DNA from: Gemmatimonadota bacterium | GTDB taxonomy: Bacteria; Gemmatimonadota; Gemmatimonadetes; Longimicrobiales; Gaopeijiaceae | Direction of reading: 5' to 3' | Length of the DNA: 64,000 nt | Assembly: GCA_040882465.1 (NCBI GenBank) | Contig: JBBEBG010000036.1 | Coordinates: 186,001 to 250,000, forward strand | Part shown: positions 25,866 to 35,767 of the stretch, piece by piece | How the letters are laid out: each line of letters opens with the position of its first letter | How positions within the stretch are numbered: position 1 is the stretch's first letter | Made by a program: the position numbers and the translations under genes | Notes under the pieces: generated by a model | Databases searched by the model: none | What the model saw: the letters and a program-made list of their open reading frames with translations, nothing else | What the model was told of the DNA's origin: nothing

Positions 25866-28277
25866 ATGAGAGAGTTCTTCGCCGACATCCGTCTTGCCCT
25901 GCGAGGACTTTTCCGCGACCGCGGCTTCACCGTCGTCGCGACGGCGACGCTCGCCCTCGGCATCGGCGCGAACGCGGCCATCTTCAGCGTCGCGGACGCA
26001 GTCCTTTTTCGCCCGCTCCCGTACCCGGAAGCCGACCGCCTCGCAACGCTCTGGGAGGTGGCTCCGGCGACCGGGGAGGCGAACCTCGTTTCGAGCGGAA
26101 ACGTCCTCGACTGGAGCGACGCTCTGACCTCGTTCTCCGAGATCGGGGCTTACGGCGGGGCCATCGAGCTGGGGATCGCCGGCTCGGGAGATCCGGATCT
26201 GGTGGTCGGCCTCCAGGTCACGCCGAGCGTCTTCGGAGTCCTCGGCACCGCGCCCGAGCTCGGCCGCCCCCTCCCTTCCGGCGCAACCGAAGAGCCGACC
26301 GTCGTCCTCAGCCATGCCCTCTGGGAGAGCCGTTTTGGCGGAAATCCCGATGTCCTGGGTGAGACCATCCTGATCGAGGAAGTCGCGTACACCGTCATGG
26401 CAGTCATGCCCGGGGAATTTCAGTTCCCCTCTTCCGACGTCCAGCTCTGGCTGCTTCTCGGCCTCACCGAGGCGGACCGTGAGTCGAGAAGGAGCCACCA
26501 GTGGCGCGTCATCGGGAAGCTCGGTGAAGACACTTCGTTGGACGCGGCCCGTTCGGAGCTGCTCGCGTTGACCTCGCGCATCGCGGAGGCGCATCCGGAG
26601 TTCATGGAGGGGTGGGGCGCCAGGGTGGAGCCGTATCGGGCGGACCGCACCCGTGACGTGCGCGCGAGCCTTTTCCTCCTCCTCGGGACCGTCGGACTCG
26701 TCCTTCTGATCGCATGCGCGAACGTGGCGAACCTCCTCTTGGTGCGGGGGCTCGACCGGGCGAGGGAGTTCGCGGTGCGTCAGGCGCTCGGCGCAGGGAG
26801 GGGTCGTCTGATTCGCCAATCCCTGACGGAAACGGGCGTGCTGACGGCGCTCGGGCTGGGCGGCGGGCTCCTCCTCGCGGGAGTGGGACTCGACCTGCTC
26901 CTCGCGATCGCGCCGGGCGGGGTCCCCTTCCTGGAAAACGCCCGCCTCGACGCGCGAGTCGTCGTAACGGCCGCCGGAACCGCATTCGCCGTGAGCCTCG
27001 GAATCGGTCTCATTCCCGCGCTCCGGGCCGGGGGAGGCGGAGGATCCACACCCACCCCACTGCGCCCAGATCTCGCTGCGCAGGGCATTCCCCGGCGTCT
27101 TCGCCACGGTTTTCTGGCCGCGCAGGTCGCGGGCGCGCTGGTGCTGGTGGCCGGAGCGGGACTCCTCGTTCGAAGCCTCCTCGAGTTGGGAGAGGTGGAC
27201 CCCGGCTTCGATACGACCGATCTCTGGGCGGTCTCCGTAGACGTCCCGCGAGCGCGCTATTCCGAGCAGGCGGATCAGGATGCGCTCTACGACCGCTTCC
27301 TCGGGGAAATCCGCGCAATTCCCGGCGTTATCGCGGCGACGGGCACGGCGGAGCCACCCGTCGTCGGTTTCGGCAACACCTTCAGCTTCGTGATCGAGGG
27401 GAGGCCTCGCCCCGGGGCGAACCCGCGGGAGGCCCCCGTCTCCCTCCGGGCCGTGACCCCGGGCTACTTCGAGACACTCGGCATCCCCCTGCTCGGAGGT
27501 CGGGCGCTCGCCGGGGGCGACCGATCCGGTGCACCCCCGGCCGCGGTCGTGAACGATGCCCTGGCCCGTCGGCTCTGGCCGGACGGGGATGCCGTCGGCG
27601 CCCGGATCCGCTTCGCGGACGAACAGCCTTGGGTGGAAATCGTGGGAGTCGTCGGCGACACGCGCGATCTCGGTCTCGACGCCGAGCCGGAAGCGGCGAT
27701 CTACCTCGCGCATGCCCAACGGTTCTGGCCCTGGATGTCGTGGATGACCGTTCTCGTCCGGTCCGCCGCGGATGGTGTCGTTCTCGCTCCGATGCTCCGT
27801 GACGCACTGGGAAGAGTGGACGACCAGCTCCCGGTCCGCAGGCTCGCGGCCGTCACCGAGCTGTACCGGGGGAGCGCCGGAACGCGGACCTTCGTCGCCC
27901 GCCTCCTTGGGGCGTTCGCCGGAGTCGCTCTCTTGCTCGGCACCGTCGGTGTTTACGGCGTAGTCGCGTATTCGGTGGCCCGGGGCCGGAGAGAGATCGC
28001 CATTCGCATGGCGCTGGGTGCACGCCCGACCGGGATTCGAGGGGCGGTCCTCCTCGAGGGAGCCGGGGCGGCGGCAATCGGCGTCGCGGTCGGACTCGTC
28101 GCAACCCTCTTGGCGGGTCGGGCCGTGGAGGGACTCCTCTTCGGGATCGCGCCGACCGATCCCCTGACCATCGCGGCCGCGGTGGGCGTGCTCTTTTCGG
28201 CAGCCGTCGCCGGGAGCTGGCTTCCGGCACGGCGGGCTGCACTCACGATTCCGATGGAGAGACTCCGGCATGGGTGA
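25866..28277 (+). CDS. ADOP-type ABC permease 1 (FtsX/MacB fold)
   Basis: This 803-residue membrane protein is the first of four paralogues. It starts with a short basic helix (DIRLALRGLFRDRGF) and a membrane segment (VVATATLALGIGANAAIFS). A periplasmic MacB-PCD-like domain (about 50-250), a first FtsX unit (GLVLLIACANVANLLLVRG, near 280), a second periplasmic domain and a second FtsX unit at the C-terminus follow. This duplicated architecture without its own ATPase is the ADOP (Acidobacterial duplicated orphan permease) family. MacB-type relatives push lipoproteins, peptides or toxins outwards from the inner membrane. The ATG at 25866 begins the array; its stop overlaps the next gene by eight bases. 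Confidence 0.9.
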   Translation: MREFFADIRLALRGLFRDRGFTVVATATLALGIGANAAIFSVADAVLFRPLPYPEADRLATLWEVAPATGEANLVSSGNVLDWSDALTSFSEIGAYGGAIELGIAGSGDPDLVVGLQVTPSVFGVLGTAPELGRPLPSGATEEPTVVLSHALWESRFGGNPDVLGETILIEEVAYTVMAVMPGEFQFPSSDVQLWLLLGLTEADRESRRSHQWRVIGKLGEDTSLDAARSELLALTSRIAEAHPEFMEGWGARVEPYRADRTRDVRASLFLLLGTVGLVLLIACANVANLLLVRGLDRAREFAVRQALGAGRGRLIRQSLTETGVLTALGLGGGLLLAGVGLDLLLAIAPGGVPFLENARLDARVVVTAAGTAFAVSLGIGLIPALRAGGGGGSTPTPLRPDLAAQGIPRRLRHGFLAAQVAGALVLVAGAGLLVRSLLELGEVDPGFDTTDLWAVSVDVPRARYSEQADQDALYDRFLGEIRAIPGVIAATGTAEPPVVGFGNTFSFVIEGRPRPGANPREAPVSLRAVTPGYFETLGIPLLGGRALAGGDRSGAPPAAVVNDALARRLWPDGDAVGARIRFADEQPWVEIVGVVGDTRDLGLDAEPEAAIYLAHAQRFWPWMSWMTVLVRSAADGVVLAPMLRDALGRVDDQLPVRRLAAVTELYRGSAGTRTFVARLLGAFAGVALLLGTVGVYGVVAYSVARGRREIAIRMALGARPTGIRGAVLLEGAGAAAIGVAVGLVATLLAGRAVEGLLFGIAPTDPLTIAAAVGVLFSAAVAGSWLPARRAALTIPMERLRHG

Positions 28278-30687
28278 CCTGCTCGGCGATTTCCGATTCG
28301 CACTCCGCCAGCTTCGGCGGAGTCCAACCTTCTCCTTCGCGGCGATCCTCACGCTGGCCCTCGGAATCGGTGCGAGCACCGCGATGTTCAGCGTGGTGAA
28401 CGGGGTGCTTCTGGAGCCGCTTCCGTACGAGGATGCGGAGGACCTGATCCTCGTTCGGCACTACAACCGGCTGAACGAGGTCGAGAGAGAGACTCTTTCC
28501 ATCGGCACCTTTCGGGAGGTGGACAGAGAGGCAGGTGGCTTCAGCCGGATGGGCGGGGTCGCACCCTTCGACTGGAACGTCACCATCGGACGGGAGGCGG
28601 GGCCGGCCCGCTTCGCCGCGCAGTTCGCCTCGGCCTCCCTCCTCGACGTGCTGGGCGTCCGTCCGGCGCGCGGGCGATGGTTTCTTCCCGAAGAAGATGC
28701 GGTCGGGGGCACGCCGGTGGCCGTCGTGAGCCACGGCTTCTGGACCAGCGAGTTGGGAGCGGACCCCGCCAGCGTGGGGAGCACCCTCCCGATTGACGGG
28801 GTGCCGACGGTGATCGCGGGAGTGATGCCGCCCGGCTTCGAGCTCCTGTTCGCGCCGGATCTCTGGCTTCCATTGGAGCAGAGCCCCCTGGCCATTCGGG
28901 AAGGCGTCCGCTGGATCACGGGCGTGGGGCGACTCGCGGGGGGGGTCGGGTTCGACGCCGCCGGGGCGGAGGTCGCGGCGATCATGGACCGACTCGCGGT
29001 CGAGCTCCCGGACGCGAACGCTGGACTCGAGGCCGACCTTCTCCCGCTCGGGGAGGAGATCGTGGGGGGAGTCCGCGGACCCCTGTTGGCGCTTCTGGCG
29101 GGAGTCGGCGTGGTCCTCCTCATCGCCTGCGCGAACGTGGCGAGCCTTCTCCTCACCCGCGCCCTCGGACGGGACGGAGAGATGGCCCTCCGCGCGGCCC
29201 TCGGTGCGCGCCTTCCCCGGCTCGGCCGCCTTCTCGTCGTCGAAGGAGTCGTGCTCGCGGTCGCCGGCGGAGTGCTTGGATTCTTCTCGGCTCAGTGGAT
29301 CCTCGACGGACTCAGGGCCTCGGCCGGGCTCGATCTCCCTCGCCTCGAGGCCGTCGCCGCCGACGGGCGGGTTCTTTTTTTCCTCCTTTTCGTAACCGGC
29401 CTCGCGGGAGTGCTCGCCGCCCTCGGACCCCTTTTGCACCTCGCCAAGGGAAACCTCCACGCGCCTCTTCGCGGGGGGATGAGAGGCGGCGCCACGCGCT
29501 CGCGGCGCCTCCAGGGTGGACTCGTGGCTTCGCAGGTTGCGCTCGCCGTCGTGCTTCTGGTGGGTTCCGGACTCCTCGTGCGCAGCTTTGCGGCCTTGCT
29601 CGGCGTGGACCCAGGGTTCGAGTCCGATGGAGTGCTCACCTTCCAAGTGGGAATCCCCGCGGAGAGTTATCCCTCCGCCGAAGAGCGTCTCCTGTACGTG
29701 GAGGATCTCCTGACGCGGGTCGAAGCCATTCCGGGGGTCTCGGAGGCCGGGGCCACGACGCGGCTTCCCCTGATGGCGTTGAGCCTCACCACGACGCTCG
29801 AGGTGGAGTCGCGCCCGGCTCCGGTCCCGGAGCATCCGGAGATCGAATTCAGGAGGATCACCCCGGGTTATCTCCCGGCCATGGGAATCCGCTTGGTGGA
29901 GGGGCGCGATCTCCTCCCCGAGGAATTGGCCTCGGAAGGGTTCGCGATCCTCGTGAATCAGGCGGCGGCCGAGCGGCTCTGGCCCGGCGGGACCGCCCTC
30001 GGAGAGCGCGTGCGCTTCTCGACCGCGAATCCGGGCCCGGACGACCCCTGGTACACCGTCGTCGGTGTCGTGCGGGACGTGCGGCACTTCGGACTCGGTG
30101 AAGAGGCCCGCCCGGAGACTTATTTCAGCTTCGCGGGCTCCCCTCCGACCTCCCCCATCGTCTCGATGCGCTCCAGCGTTCCCCCGACGTCGCTCCTGGC
30201 CGAGGTCCGCACCGCCGTGAGGGAGGTGGATCCCCAGGTGACGATGTGGGAGCTCGCCACGATGAACGAGCGCCTCGCCGGCTCGCTCGCCCGGCGTCGC
30301 GTGGGGCTCTGGATCGTCGGTGGATTCGGACTTCTCGCGCTGGTCCTGGCGGGGCTCGGGGTGTACGGCGTGGTGAGTTATTCGGTGGGCTCGCGGGGGC
30401 CCGAAATCGGAATCCGTCTCGCGATGGGGGCCCGCGAACGCCAGGTTGTGGCATCGGTTCTCGGCACGGGCCTGGTCCCCGTTCTTGCGGGTCTCGGCAT
30501 TGGACTTGCCGCCGCTCTCGCGGGGAGCGGCCTCCTCGCGGAATTCCTGCACGGGGTCGCCCCGAGGGACCCCCTCATCCTGGCCCTCGTGACGCTTCTC
30601 CTGGGAGCGACGGGTGTTGTCGCCACCCTGATCCCGGCCCGCCGCGCGACCAAAATCGATCCGATGTACGTGCTTCGCGGAGAATGA
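28270..30687 (+). CDS. ADOP-type ABC permease 2 (FtsX/MacB fold)
   Basis: This 805-residue paralogue has the same plan: an N-terminal helix (DFRFALRQLRRSPTF), then a first segment (AAILTLALGIGASTAMFS). The conserved FtsX motif VVLLIACANVASLLL is near residue 280, and a C-terminal FtsX unit contains ALVLAGLGVYGVVSYSV. It overlaps permease 1 by eight bases and permease 3 by four (ATGA), so translation is coupled. No nucleotide-binding domain is present. Its partner ATPase must be encoded elsewhere, if one is needed. Confidence 0.9.
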   Translation: MGDLLGDFRFALRQLRRSPTFSFAAILTLALGIGASTAMFSVVNGVLLEPLPYEDAEDLILVRHYNRLNEVERETLSIGTFREVDREAGGFSRMGGVAPFDWNVTIGREAGPARFAAQFASASLLDVLGVRPARGRWFLPEEDAVGGTPVAVVSHGFWTSELGADPASVGSTLPIDGVPTVIAGVMPPGFELLFAPDLWLPLEQSPLAIREGVRWITGVGRLAGGVGFDAAGAEVAAIMDRLAVELPDANAGLEADLLPLGEEIVGGVRGPLLALLAGVGVVLLIACANVASLLLTRALGRDGEMALRAALGARLPRLGRLLVVEGVVLAVAGGVLGFFSAQWILDGLRASAGLDLPRLEAVAADGRVLFFLLFVTGLAGVLAALGPLLHLAKGNLHAPLRGGMRGGATRSRRLQGGLVASQVALAVVLLVGSGLLVRSFAALLGVDPGFESDGVLTFQVGIPAESYPSAEERLLYVEDLLTRVEAIPGVSEAGATTRLPLMALSLTTTLEVESRPAPVPEHPEIEFRRITPGYLPAMGIRLVEGRDLLPEELASEGFAILVNQAAAERLWPGGTALGERVRFSTANPGPDDPWYTVVGVVRDVRHFGLGEEARPETYFSFAGSPPTSPIVSMRSSVPPTSLLAEVRTAVREVDPQVTMWELATMNERLAGSLARRRVGLWIVGGFGLLALVLAGLGVYGVVSYSVGSRGPEIGIRLAMGARERQVVASVLGTGLVPVLAGLGIGLAAALAGSGLLAEFLHGVAPRDPLILALVTLLLGATGVVATLIPARRATKIDPMYVLRGE

Positions 30688-33110
30688 TGCCGATGCCAAA
30701 TCTCATTTCGGACCTCCGAATCTCGATTCGCCAGCTCATCCGCAGTCCTGGCTTCTCCGCAGCGTCCGTGATCACGCTGGGACTCGGAATCGGAGCGGCG
30801 ACCACCCTCTTCGGACTGGTCCAGGGGATTCTTCTGGCGCCCCTTCCTTTCCCGGATCCGGACCGTGTGGTCACGCTCCACTCCGCCGATCCGCCCAGGG
30901 GTGCCACGGAGATCCCCATCTCCCTTCCCGACCTCCGCGACTGGGCGGCCCGGAGCGCGGCCGTCCCGGCTATGGGTGTCTATTCGACGCTCCCCATGCA
31001 CCTGGTCCTCCAGTCCGACGCGGGGGCGCGGGAGCTTCGCACGACCCATGTTTCCGCGGGATTCTTCACCGCGCTCGGCGTCGCTCCCCTCGCCGGTCGG
31101 GTCATCGCGGAGGCGGACGAAACGGGCGATCCCCGGGTCGTCGTGGTCAGCCACGGATTCTGGACCGACGAGCTGGGCTCCGATCCCGCGGCCGTGGGTC
31201 GCACGCTCCGCCTATCCGACGAGAATTTCAGTGTCGTCGGAGTGATGCCCGCCGGCTTCGCCTTTCCCGAGGTGGGGATGGAAGTGTGGACGCCGCTGGC
31301 CATCGTTTCTCAGAGCTCCATTCCCACGGAGATCCGAGGGGTCCGATTCCTGGAGGGAATTGGGCGCATGGGGCCCGAGGTCACCCCCGAGCAAGCGCGT
31401 TCCGAATTGTCGTCCGTCGCGGCCGCCCTCGCCGAGGAGTATCCCGAATCGAATGAGGAGATTCGCGGCGTGGACGTCCTTCGGCTCAAGGACGCCACCG
31501 TGAGTGGCGTCGCGCGCTCGCTTCTCCTGGTTTTTGCGGCGGTCGGCTTCGTGCTCGTCGTCGCCTGCGCGAACGTGGCGAATCTGGTTCTGACCCGAGG
31601 GCTGGGGCGCACCCGGGAGTTCGCCGTCCGCATCGCCCTCGGGGCCGGCCGAGCGCGCCTGATTCGAATGCTCGTCACGGACAGCCTGGTGCTCGGCGTG
31701 CTGGGAGGAGCCGCCGGAACGCTCATCGCCTTCTGGACGACCGGGGCGATCAAGGCCCTCAACGCCGGCGTCCTCCCGAGAATCGAAGAAGTTGAGGTCA
31801 GCCCCGAGGTCCTCCTCTTCGCGACTCTCGTGTCCCTGCTCACGGTCGTGGCCTCGGGGCTCCTGCCCGCGCTCGCTTCGGTCCGCCTCCATCCGGCGAA
31901 CGAGCTTCGCGCGGGAAGCCGCACGGGATCGTACTCGGTCGCGCCCGGAACGCGCCGGGCCCTGATCGCCGCGCAGTTTGCCGCCTCGGTCGTCCTCCTG
32001 GTGGGAGCCGGCCTCCTCGGCAGGAGCCTCTGGCACCTTCAGACCCTCGACGTCGGTTTCGAACCCGAGGGGGCCCTCTCGGTTTCGCTCGTGATCGCGG
32101 CGAGCCGGTACCCGGAACGGGAAGATTACCGGGCCTTCCACCGCGAGACTCTCGACCGGTTCCGCGCGATTCCGGGTGTCGAGGCCGTGGGATCCATCCG
32201 GTCTCTCCCCACTCTCGGAACCGGGGAGTCGTGGGACTGGGAGCTTCCGGGCGAAGACCCGGCGGTTCGAGAGGGCCGGGAGTCCGCCGACGTGCTTCAA
32301 CTCTCCCCGGGCCTTCTCAGCGCCATGAGAATCCCACTCGTGGCCGGGAGGGATTTCACCGACGGGGACCGTGAGGACGCGGTCGGCGTCGTCCTCGTGA
32401 ACGAGACCTTCGCGAGAACCGCCTTCCCCGGAGAGGAGGCGGTCGGACGCACGATCCGGGCCTCGTCGCTGGATTGGACGATCGTCGGCGTGACCGGAGA
32501 CATCCTCCAACGAGGGCCTCAGGCTCCTCCGCGGGCGACGATCTATCTGGCCCAGGAGCAACTCTCTCGTCGCGGGATGGCCTTCGTCCTTCGTGCATCC
32601 GGCGACCCGCAGGCACTCGTCGCGCCCCTCCTGGGACAACTCCGGGAGATCGATCCGGGGCAGGCCCTCACGCAGATCCAGACCCTCGCCGACGCGGTGG
32701 ATTCGTCCATCGCGCGGCCCCGCTTCTTTGCGCTCTTTCTCGGCGCGCTCGCCACACTCACGGTGGTGCTGACCGCCATCGGGCTCTACGGCGTTCTCGC
32801 CTTCCTCGTCCGGAAGCGGACTTCGGAAATCGGCATTCGGATGGCGCTCGGTGCCACCGGGCGAGAAGTCGTGCGGGTCGCCCTCAGCGAGGGCGTGGGT
32901 CCCGTTCTCGCGGGGACGGTGCTCGGTGTCCTGATCGCCGTCGCGGGCGCCGGAGTGACGCGGGCCGTGCTCTTCGGTGTCGAGCCGTTGGATCCCTGGA
33001 CCTTCGTCGCCGCCGTCTTCGTTCTCCTCCTCGTGGCCGCCCTGGCCACCTGGATCCCCGCCCGCCGAGCGGCAACTCTCGATCCCCTGACCGCCCTCCG
33101 CTCGGAGTGA
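30684..33110 (+). CDS. ADOP-type ABC permease 3 (FtsX/MacB fold)
   Basis: The frame is open back to 30246, but that part lies inside permease 2. The ATG at 30684 overlaps the permease 2 stop as ATGA and begins MMPMPNLISDLRISIRQL, matching the other paralogues' N-termini. The resulting protein has 808 residues with two FtsX units (FVLVVACANVANLVL near residue 290; AIGLYGVLAFLV near the C-terminus) and two periplasmic domains. It is more divergent from its neighbours in the periplasmic parts than in the membrane motifs, by eye. Confidence 0.9.
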   Translation: MMPMPNLISDLRISIRQLIRSPGFSAASVITLGLGIGAATTLFGLVQGILLAPLPFPDPDRVVTLHSADPPRGATEIPISLPDLRDWAARSAAVPAMGVYSTLPMHLVLQSDAGARELRTTHVSAGFFTALGVAPLAGRVIAEADETGDPRVVVVSHGFWTDELGSDPAAVGRTLRLSDENFSVVGVMPAGFAFPEVGMEVWTPLAIVSQSSIPTEIRGVRFLEGIGRMGPEVTPEQARSELSSVAAALAEEYPESNEEIRGVDVLRLKDATVSGVARSLLLVFAAVGFVLVVACANVANLVLTRGLGRTREFAVRIALGAGRARLIRMLVTDSLVLGVLGGAAGTLIAFWTTGAIKALNAGVLPRIEEVEVSPEVLLFATLVSLLTVVASGLLPALASVRLHPANELRAGSRTGSYSVAPGTRRALIAAQFAASVVLLVGAGLLGRSLWHLQTLDVGFEPEGALSVSLVIAASRYPEREDYRAFHRETLDRFRAIPGVEAVGSIRSLPTLGTGESWDWELPGEDPAVREGRESADVLQLSPGLLSAMRIPLVAGRDFTDGDREDAVGVVLVNETFARTAFPGEEAVGRTIRASSLDWTIVGVTGDILQRGPQAPPRATIYLAQEQLSRRGMAFVLRASGDPQALVAPLLGQLREIDPGQALTQIQTLADAVDSSIARPRFFALFLGALATLTVVLTAIGLYGVLAFLVRKRTSEIGIRMALGATGREVVRVALSEGVGPVLAGTVLGVLIAVAGAGVTRAVLFGVEPLDPWTFVAAVFVLLLVAALATWIPARRAATLDPLTALRSE

Positions 33111-33114
33111 AACG

Positions 33115-35601
33115 ATGAACTCCATCCTCCAGGATCTGCGCTTCGCGCTTCGTGGCCTCGGCCGCCGCCCCGGTTTCACCGCAATCGCGGTCCTCACCCT
33201 CACCCTCGGCGTCGGCGTCAATACGGCGGTCTTCTCCGTGGTCCGCGCCGTGGTCCTGAGGCCGCTTCCCTTCGAGGACCCGGAGGAGCTCGTCCGTATC
33301 GCTGGGCTCGATATCGCCACGGGAGAAGCGGACAACCTCTCCCCCGCCGACTTCATGGACCTGGAACGCGAGTCGGGGCAGTTCGCGAGGATGGGGGCGC
33401 ATGGGTGGATCGGGCCGGCCACCGTGAGCGACGGCGCGACCGCCCAGAGGATCGGGGGTGTGCAGGTGACGGAGGGATTCTTCCCCACCCTCGCCGTAAA
33501 CCCGGCGCTCGGCCGCCTCTTCGCACCGGAGGAGGACCTTCCCGGCGCGAGCCCCGTCGCCATTCTCTCCGACGGGCTCTGGCGCTCCATGTTCGGCGCC
33601 GACCCTTCGATCGTGGGTCAGACCATCTTCGTGAATGCGACGGCCACCACGGTCGTCGGCGTGCTCCCCGCCGAGTTTCGGCACATCGAGGAGCGCACGG
33701 ACCGGAGCGCCGAGATTTTCACGCCCTATCGGTTCGAGCGTGCCGATGCGAACCGGGGAGGCCACTTCATTCGCGCGGTCGGCCGCCTCGCGCCCGAGAG
33801 CACGATCGAGGAGGCACGCTCCGAACTCTCCACGATCGCCGGCAGGCTCGAGGGGGAGTATCCGGAAAGCAACACCGGGCAGGGTGTACACTTGCAGCCA
33901 CTTCGCGCGGCCGTCGTGGGCGACGCGGGGAACACGCTCCTCATCCTCCTCGGCGCGGCGGGGCTCGTCCTCCTTGTGGCGTGCGCGAACCTGGGAACGC
34001 TCCTCCTCGCGGTAGGCGCCGGCCGGGAGCGCGAGCTGGCGGTACGCACGACCCTCGGCGCCGGGCGCCGGAGACTCGTGCGGCAGCTTCTGACGGAGTG
34101 CCTCGTGCTCGGGCTGATCGGCGGAGCAGGAGGGCTCCTCGCCGCCTCCGCCACGACCAGTCTCCTCACCCGCCTCTCGGCCGCCGGCATCCCGCGCGCG
34201 GGGGACATCGCCCTCGATCCCCTGGTCCTCACCTTCGGAGCGCTGGTGGCGATCGTCGCCTCGCTCGCCTTCGGAATGCTTCCCGCGCTTTCCCTCTCGT
34301 CCGGGGATCTCCAGAGCGCCCTCGCGAAGGGCGGCCGGCAGGGCGTGGGCGCGGTTGGAAGGCGCTCGAGAGAGATCCTGATCGCCGCGGAAGTCGCGCT
34401 CTCCGTCGTCCTGGTGGCCGGCGCGGGACTTCTGGTGGGCACCTTGCTAAACCTGAGAAACGTTTCGACCGGCTTCGAACCGACGCAGGCGATCACCATG
34501 GAGGTCGCACCCCCGACGGCGCGGTATCCGGAAGGGACCCAGACGCCTCTCCAACAGGAGCTGGAGGCGCGCGCGCGGGCCATCCCGGGCATCATCGCGA
34601 TCGGCGGAGTCAACATCCTTCCCCTGACCGACAACTATGACAGTCGCGGCATTTACGTGGACGGGAGGCCCCTTCCCCCGCCCGGTGAAGGCCCGTCACC
34701 GCAGGCCAGGACCGTCACACCCGGATACTTCGAGGCCATGGGAGTCCCGCTCGTGCGCGGCCGACTCTTCGACTCGAGGGACCAAGCCGGATCTTCCCTC
34801 GTCGCGGTGGTGAGCCAGTCGCTCGCGGATCAGCTCTGGCCCGGAGAAGATCCGATCGGGCGACGGTTCACTTACAATAGCGGCATCCCCGATGAGGCCC
34901 TCAGCGCTGCCTGCCCGGATCTGGAGTTCAGCTATCAGTGCATCGGTGGTCCGGGGTCCCGCGAGGTCGTCGGGGTGGTCGGCGACGTGAAACATCTCGA
35001 TCTCCGGGAGGCGGACGCCATCCCCATGTTTTACACGCCGAACAGTCAGACACCGTCCTATCATGCGATGATCTTCGTCGTCCGCACGCGGGCCGAGCCC
35101 ACCGCGATCGTCGCGTCCATGCGCTCCGCGCTCGCGGAGATAGACCCCGAAGTGCCGTTGGCCCAGGTCCGTACTCTCGACGACGTCCTTTCCTTTGCGG
35201 TCGCGCAGCCCACCGTCCGCGCCGGGCTCATCGGAATGTTCGCGGTGCTCGCCGTCGTCCTGGCCTGGATCGGAGTGTACGGCGTGGTGGGGTACCTCGT
35301 GACACGAAGGCGTCAGGAAATCGGAATCCGAATGGCCCTGGGCGCGCCGGCCTCCCGGCTCCTCGGGTTGTTGGCTCGGGATGGACTCCGCCCCGTCGCG
35401 ATCGGGATCCTGGTCGGTCTGCCGGTGGCGCTGGTCCTGAGCCGCGTGCTGGAGAGCCTGCTTTTCGGGGTGAGTCACCTGCATCCGGGAGTCTATCTGA
35501 TCGCGGCCCTCGCCCTGGCCGCGGCCGGACTCCTGGCGACGCTCCTTCCGGTCCGCCGGGCCCTCCGGCTCGATCCCGCCGTCGCCCTCAGCGAGGGGTG
35601 A
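33115..35601 (+). CDS. ADOP-type ABC permease 4 (FtsX/MacB fold)
   Basis: The last of the four has 828 residues. It starts four bases after the previous stop, with GGAG seven bases before the ATG. It shows the same N-terminal helix (DLRFALRGLGRRPGF), the FtsX motif VLLVACANLGTLLL and the C-terminal WIGVYGVVGYLVTRRR. The periplasmic domain before the second FtsX unit contains an extra loop with two cysteines (SAACPDLEFSYQCIGG) that could form a disulfide; I did not see it in the other three. The next gene (gamma-glutamyltransferase) has its own start region 166 bases on. Confidence 0.9.
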   Translation: MNSILQDLRFALRGLGRRPGFTAIAVLTLTLGVGVNTAVFSVVRAVVLRPLPFEDPEELVRIAGLDIATGEADNLSPADFMDLERESGQFARMGAHGWIGPATVSDGATAQRIGGVQVTEGFFPTLAVNPALGRLFAPEEDLPGASPVAILSDGLWRSMFGADPSIVGQTIFVNATATTVVGVLPAEFRHIEERTDRSAEIFTPYRFERADANRGGHFIRAVGRLAPESTIEEARSELSTIAGRLEGEYPESNTGQGVHLQPLRAAVVGDAGNTLLILLGAAGLVLLVACANLGTLLLAVGAGRERELAVRTTLGAGRRRLVRQLLTECLVLGLIGGAGGLLAASATTSLLTRLSAAGIPRAGDIALDPLVLTFGALVAIVASLAFGMLPALSLSSGDLQSALAKGGRQGVGAVGRRSREILIAAEVALSVVLVAGAGLLVGTLLNLRNVSTGFEPTQAITMEVAPPTARYPEGTQTPLQQELEARARAIPGIIAIGGVNILPLTDNYDSRGIYVDGRPLPPPGEGPSPQARTVTPGYFEAMGVPLVRGRLFDSRDQAGSSLVAVVSQSLADQLWPGEDPIGRRFTYNSGIPDEALSAACPDLEFSYQCIGGPGSREVVGVVGDVKHLDLREADAIPMFYTPNSQTPSYHAMIFVVRTRAEPTAIVASMRSALAEIDPEVPLAQVRTLDDVLSFAVAQPTVRAGLIGMFAVLAVVLAWIGVYGVVGYLVTRRRQEIGIRMALGAPASRLLGLLARDGLRPVAIGILVGLPVALVLSRVLESLLFGVSHLHPGVYLIAALALAAAGLLATLLPVRRALRLDPAVALSEG

Positions 35602-35767
35602 CCTCTCGGCGCCCCCGAGAGGGGCGAGGCGAACCTTGCGGGAGGCCGTTACGGGCGGTACGCTCGGGCTGATGGGCACGAGGCGTGGCCTGGACTTCAG
35701 GGGTGGTCCGGGCCGCGAACGGCCCTTTTCGAAGGTTGACACCCCCCTCTCGACCGGAGGAGTTCGT

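Noticed and set aside
25746-28379. 877-codon minus-strand open frame
   Set aside because: Antisense to ADOP permease 1, low complexity and charged; shadow.
28243-30699. 818-codon minus-strand open frame
   Set aside because: Antisense to ADOP permease 2; no domain. Shadow.
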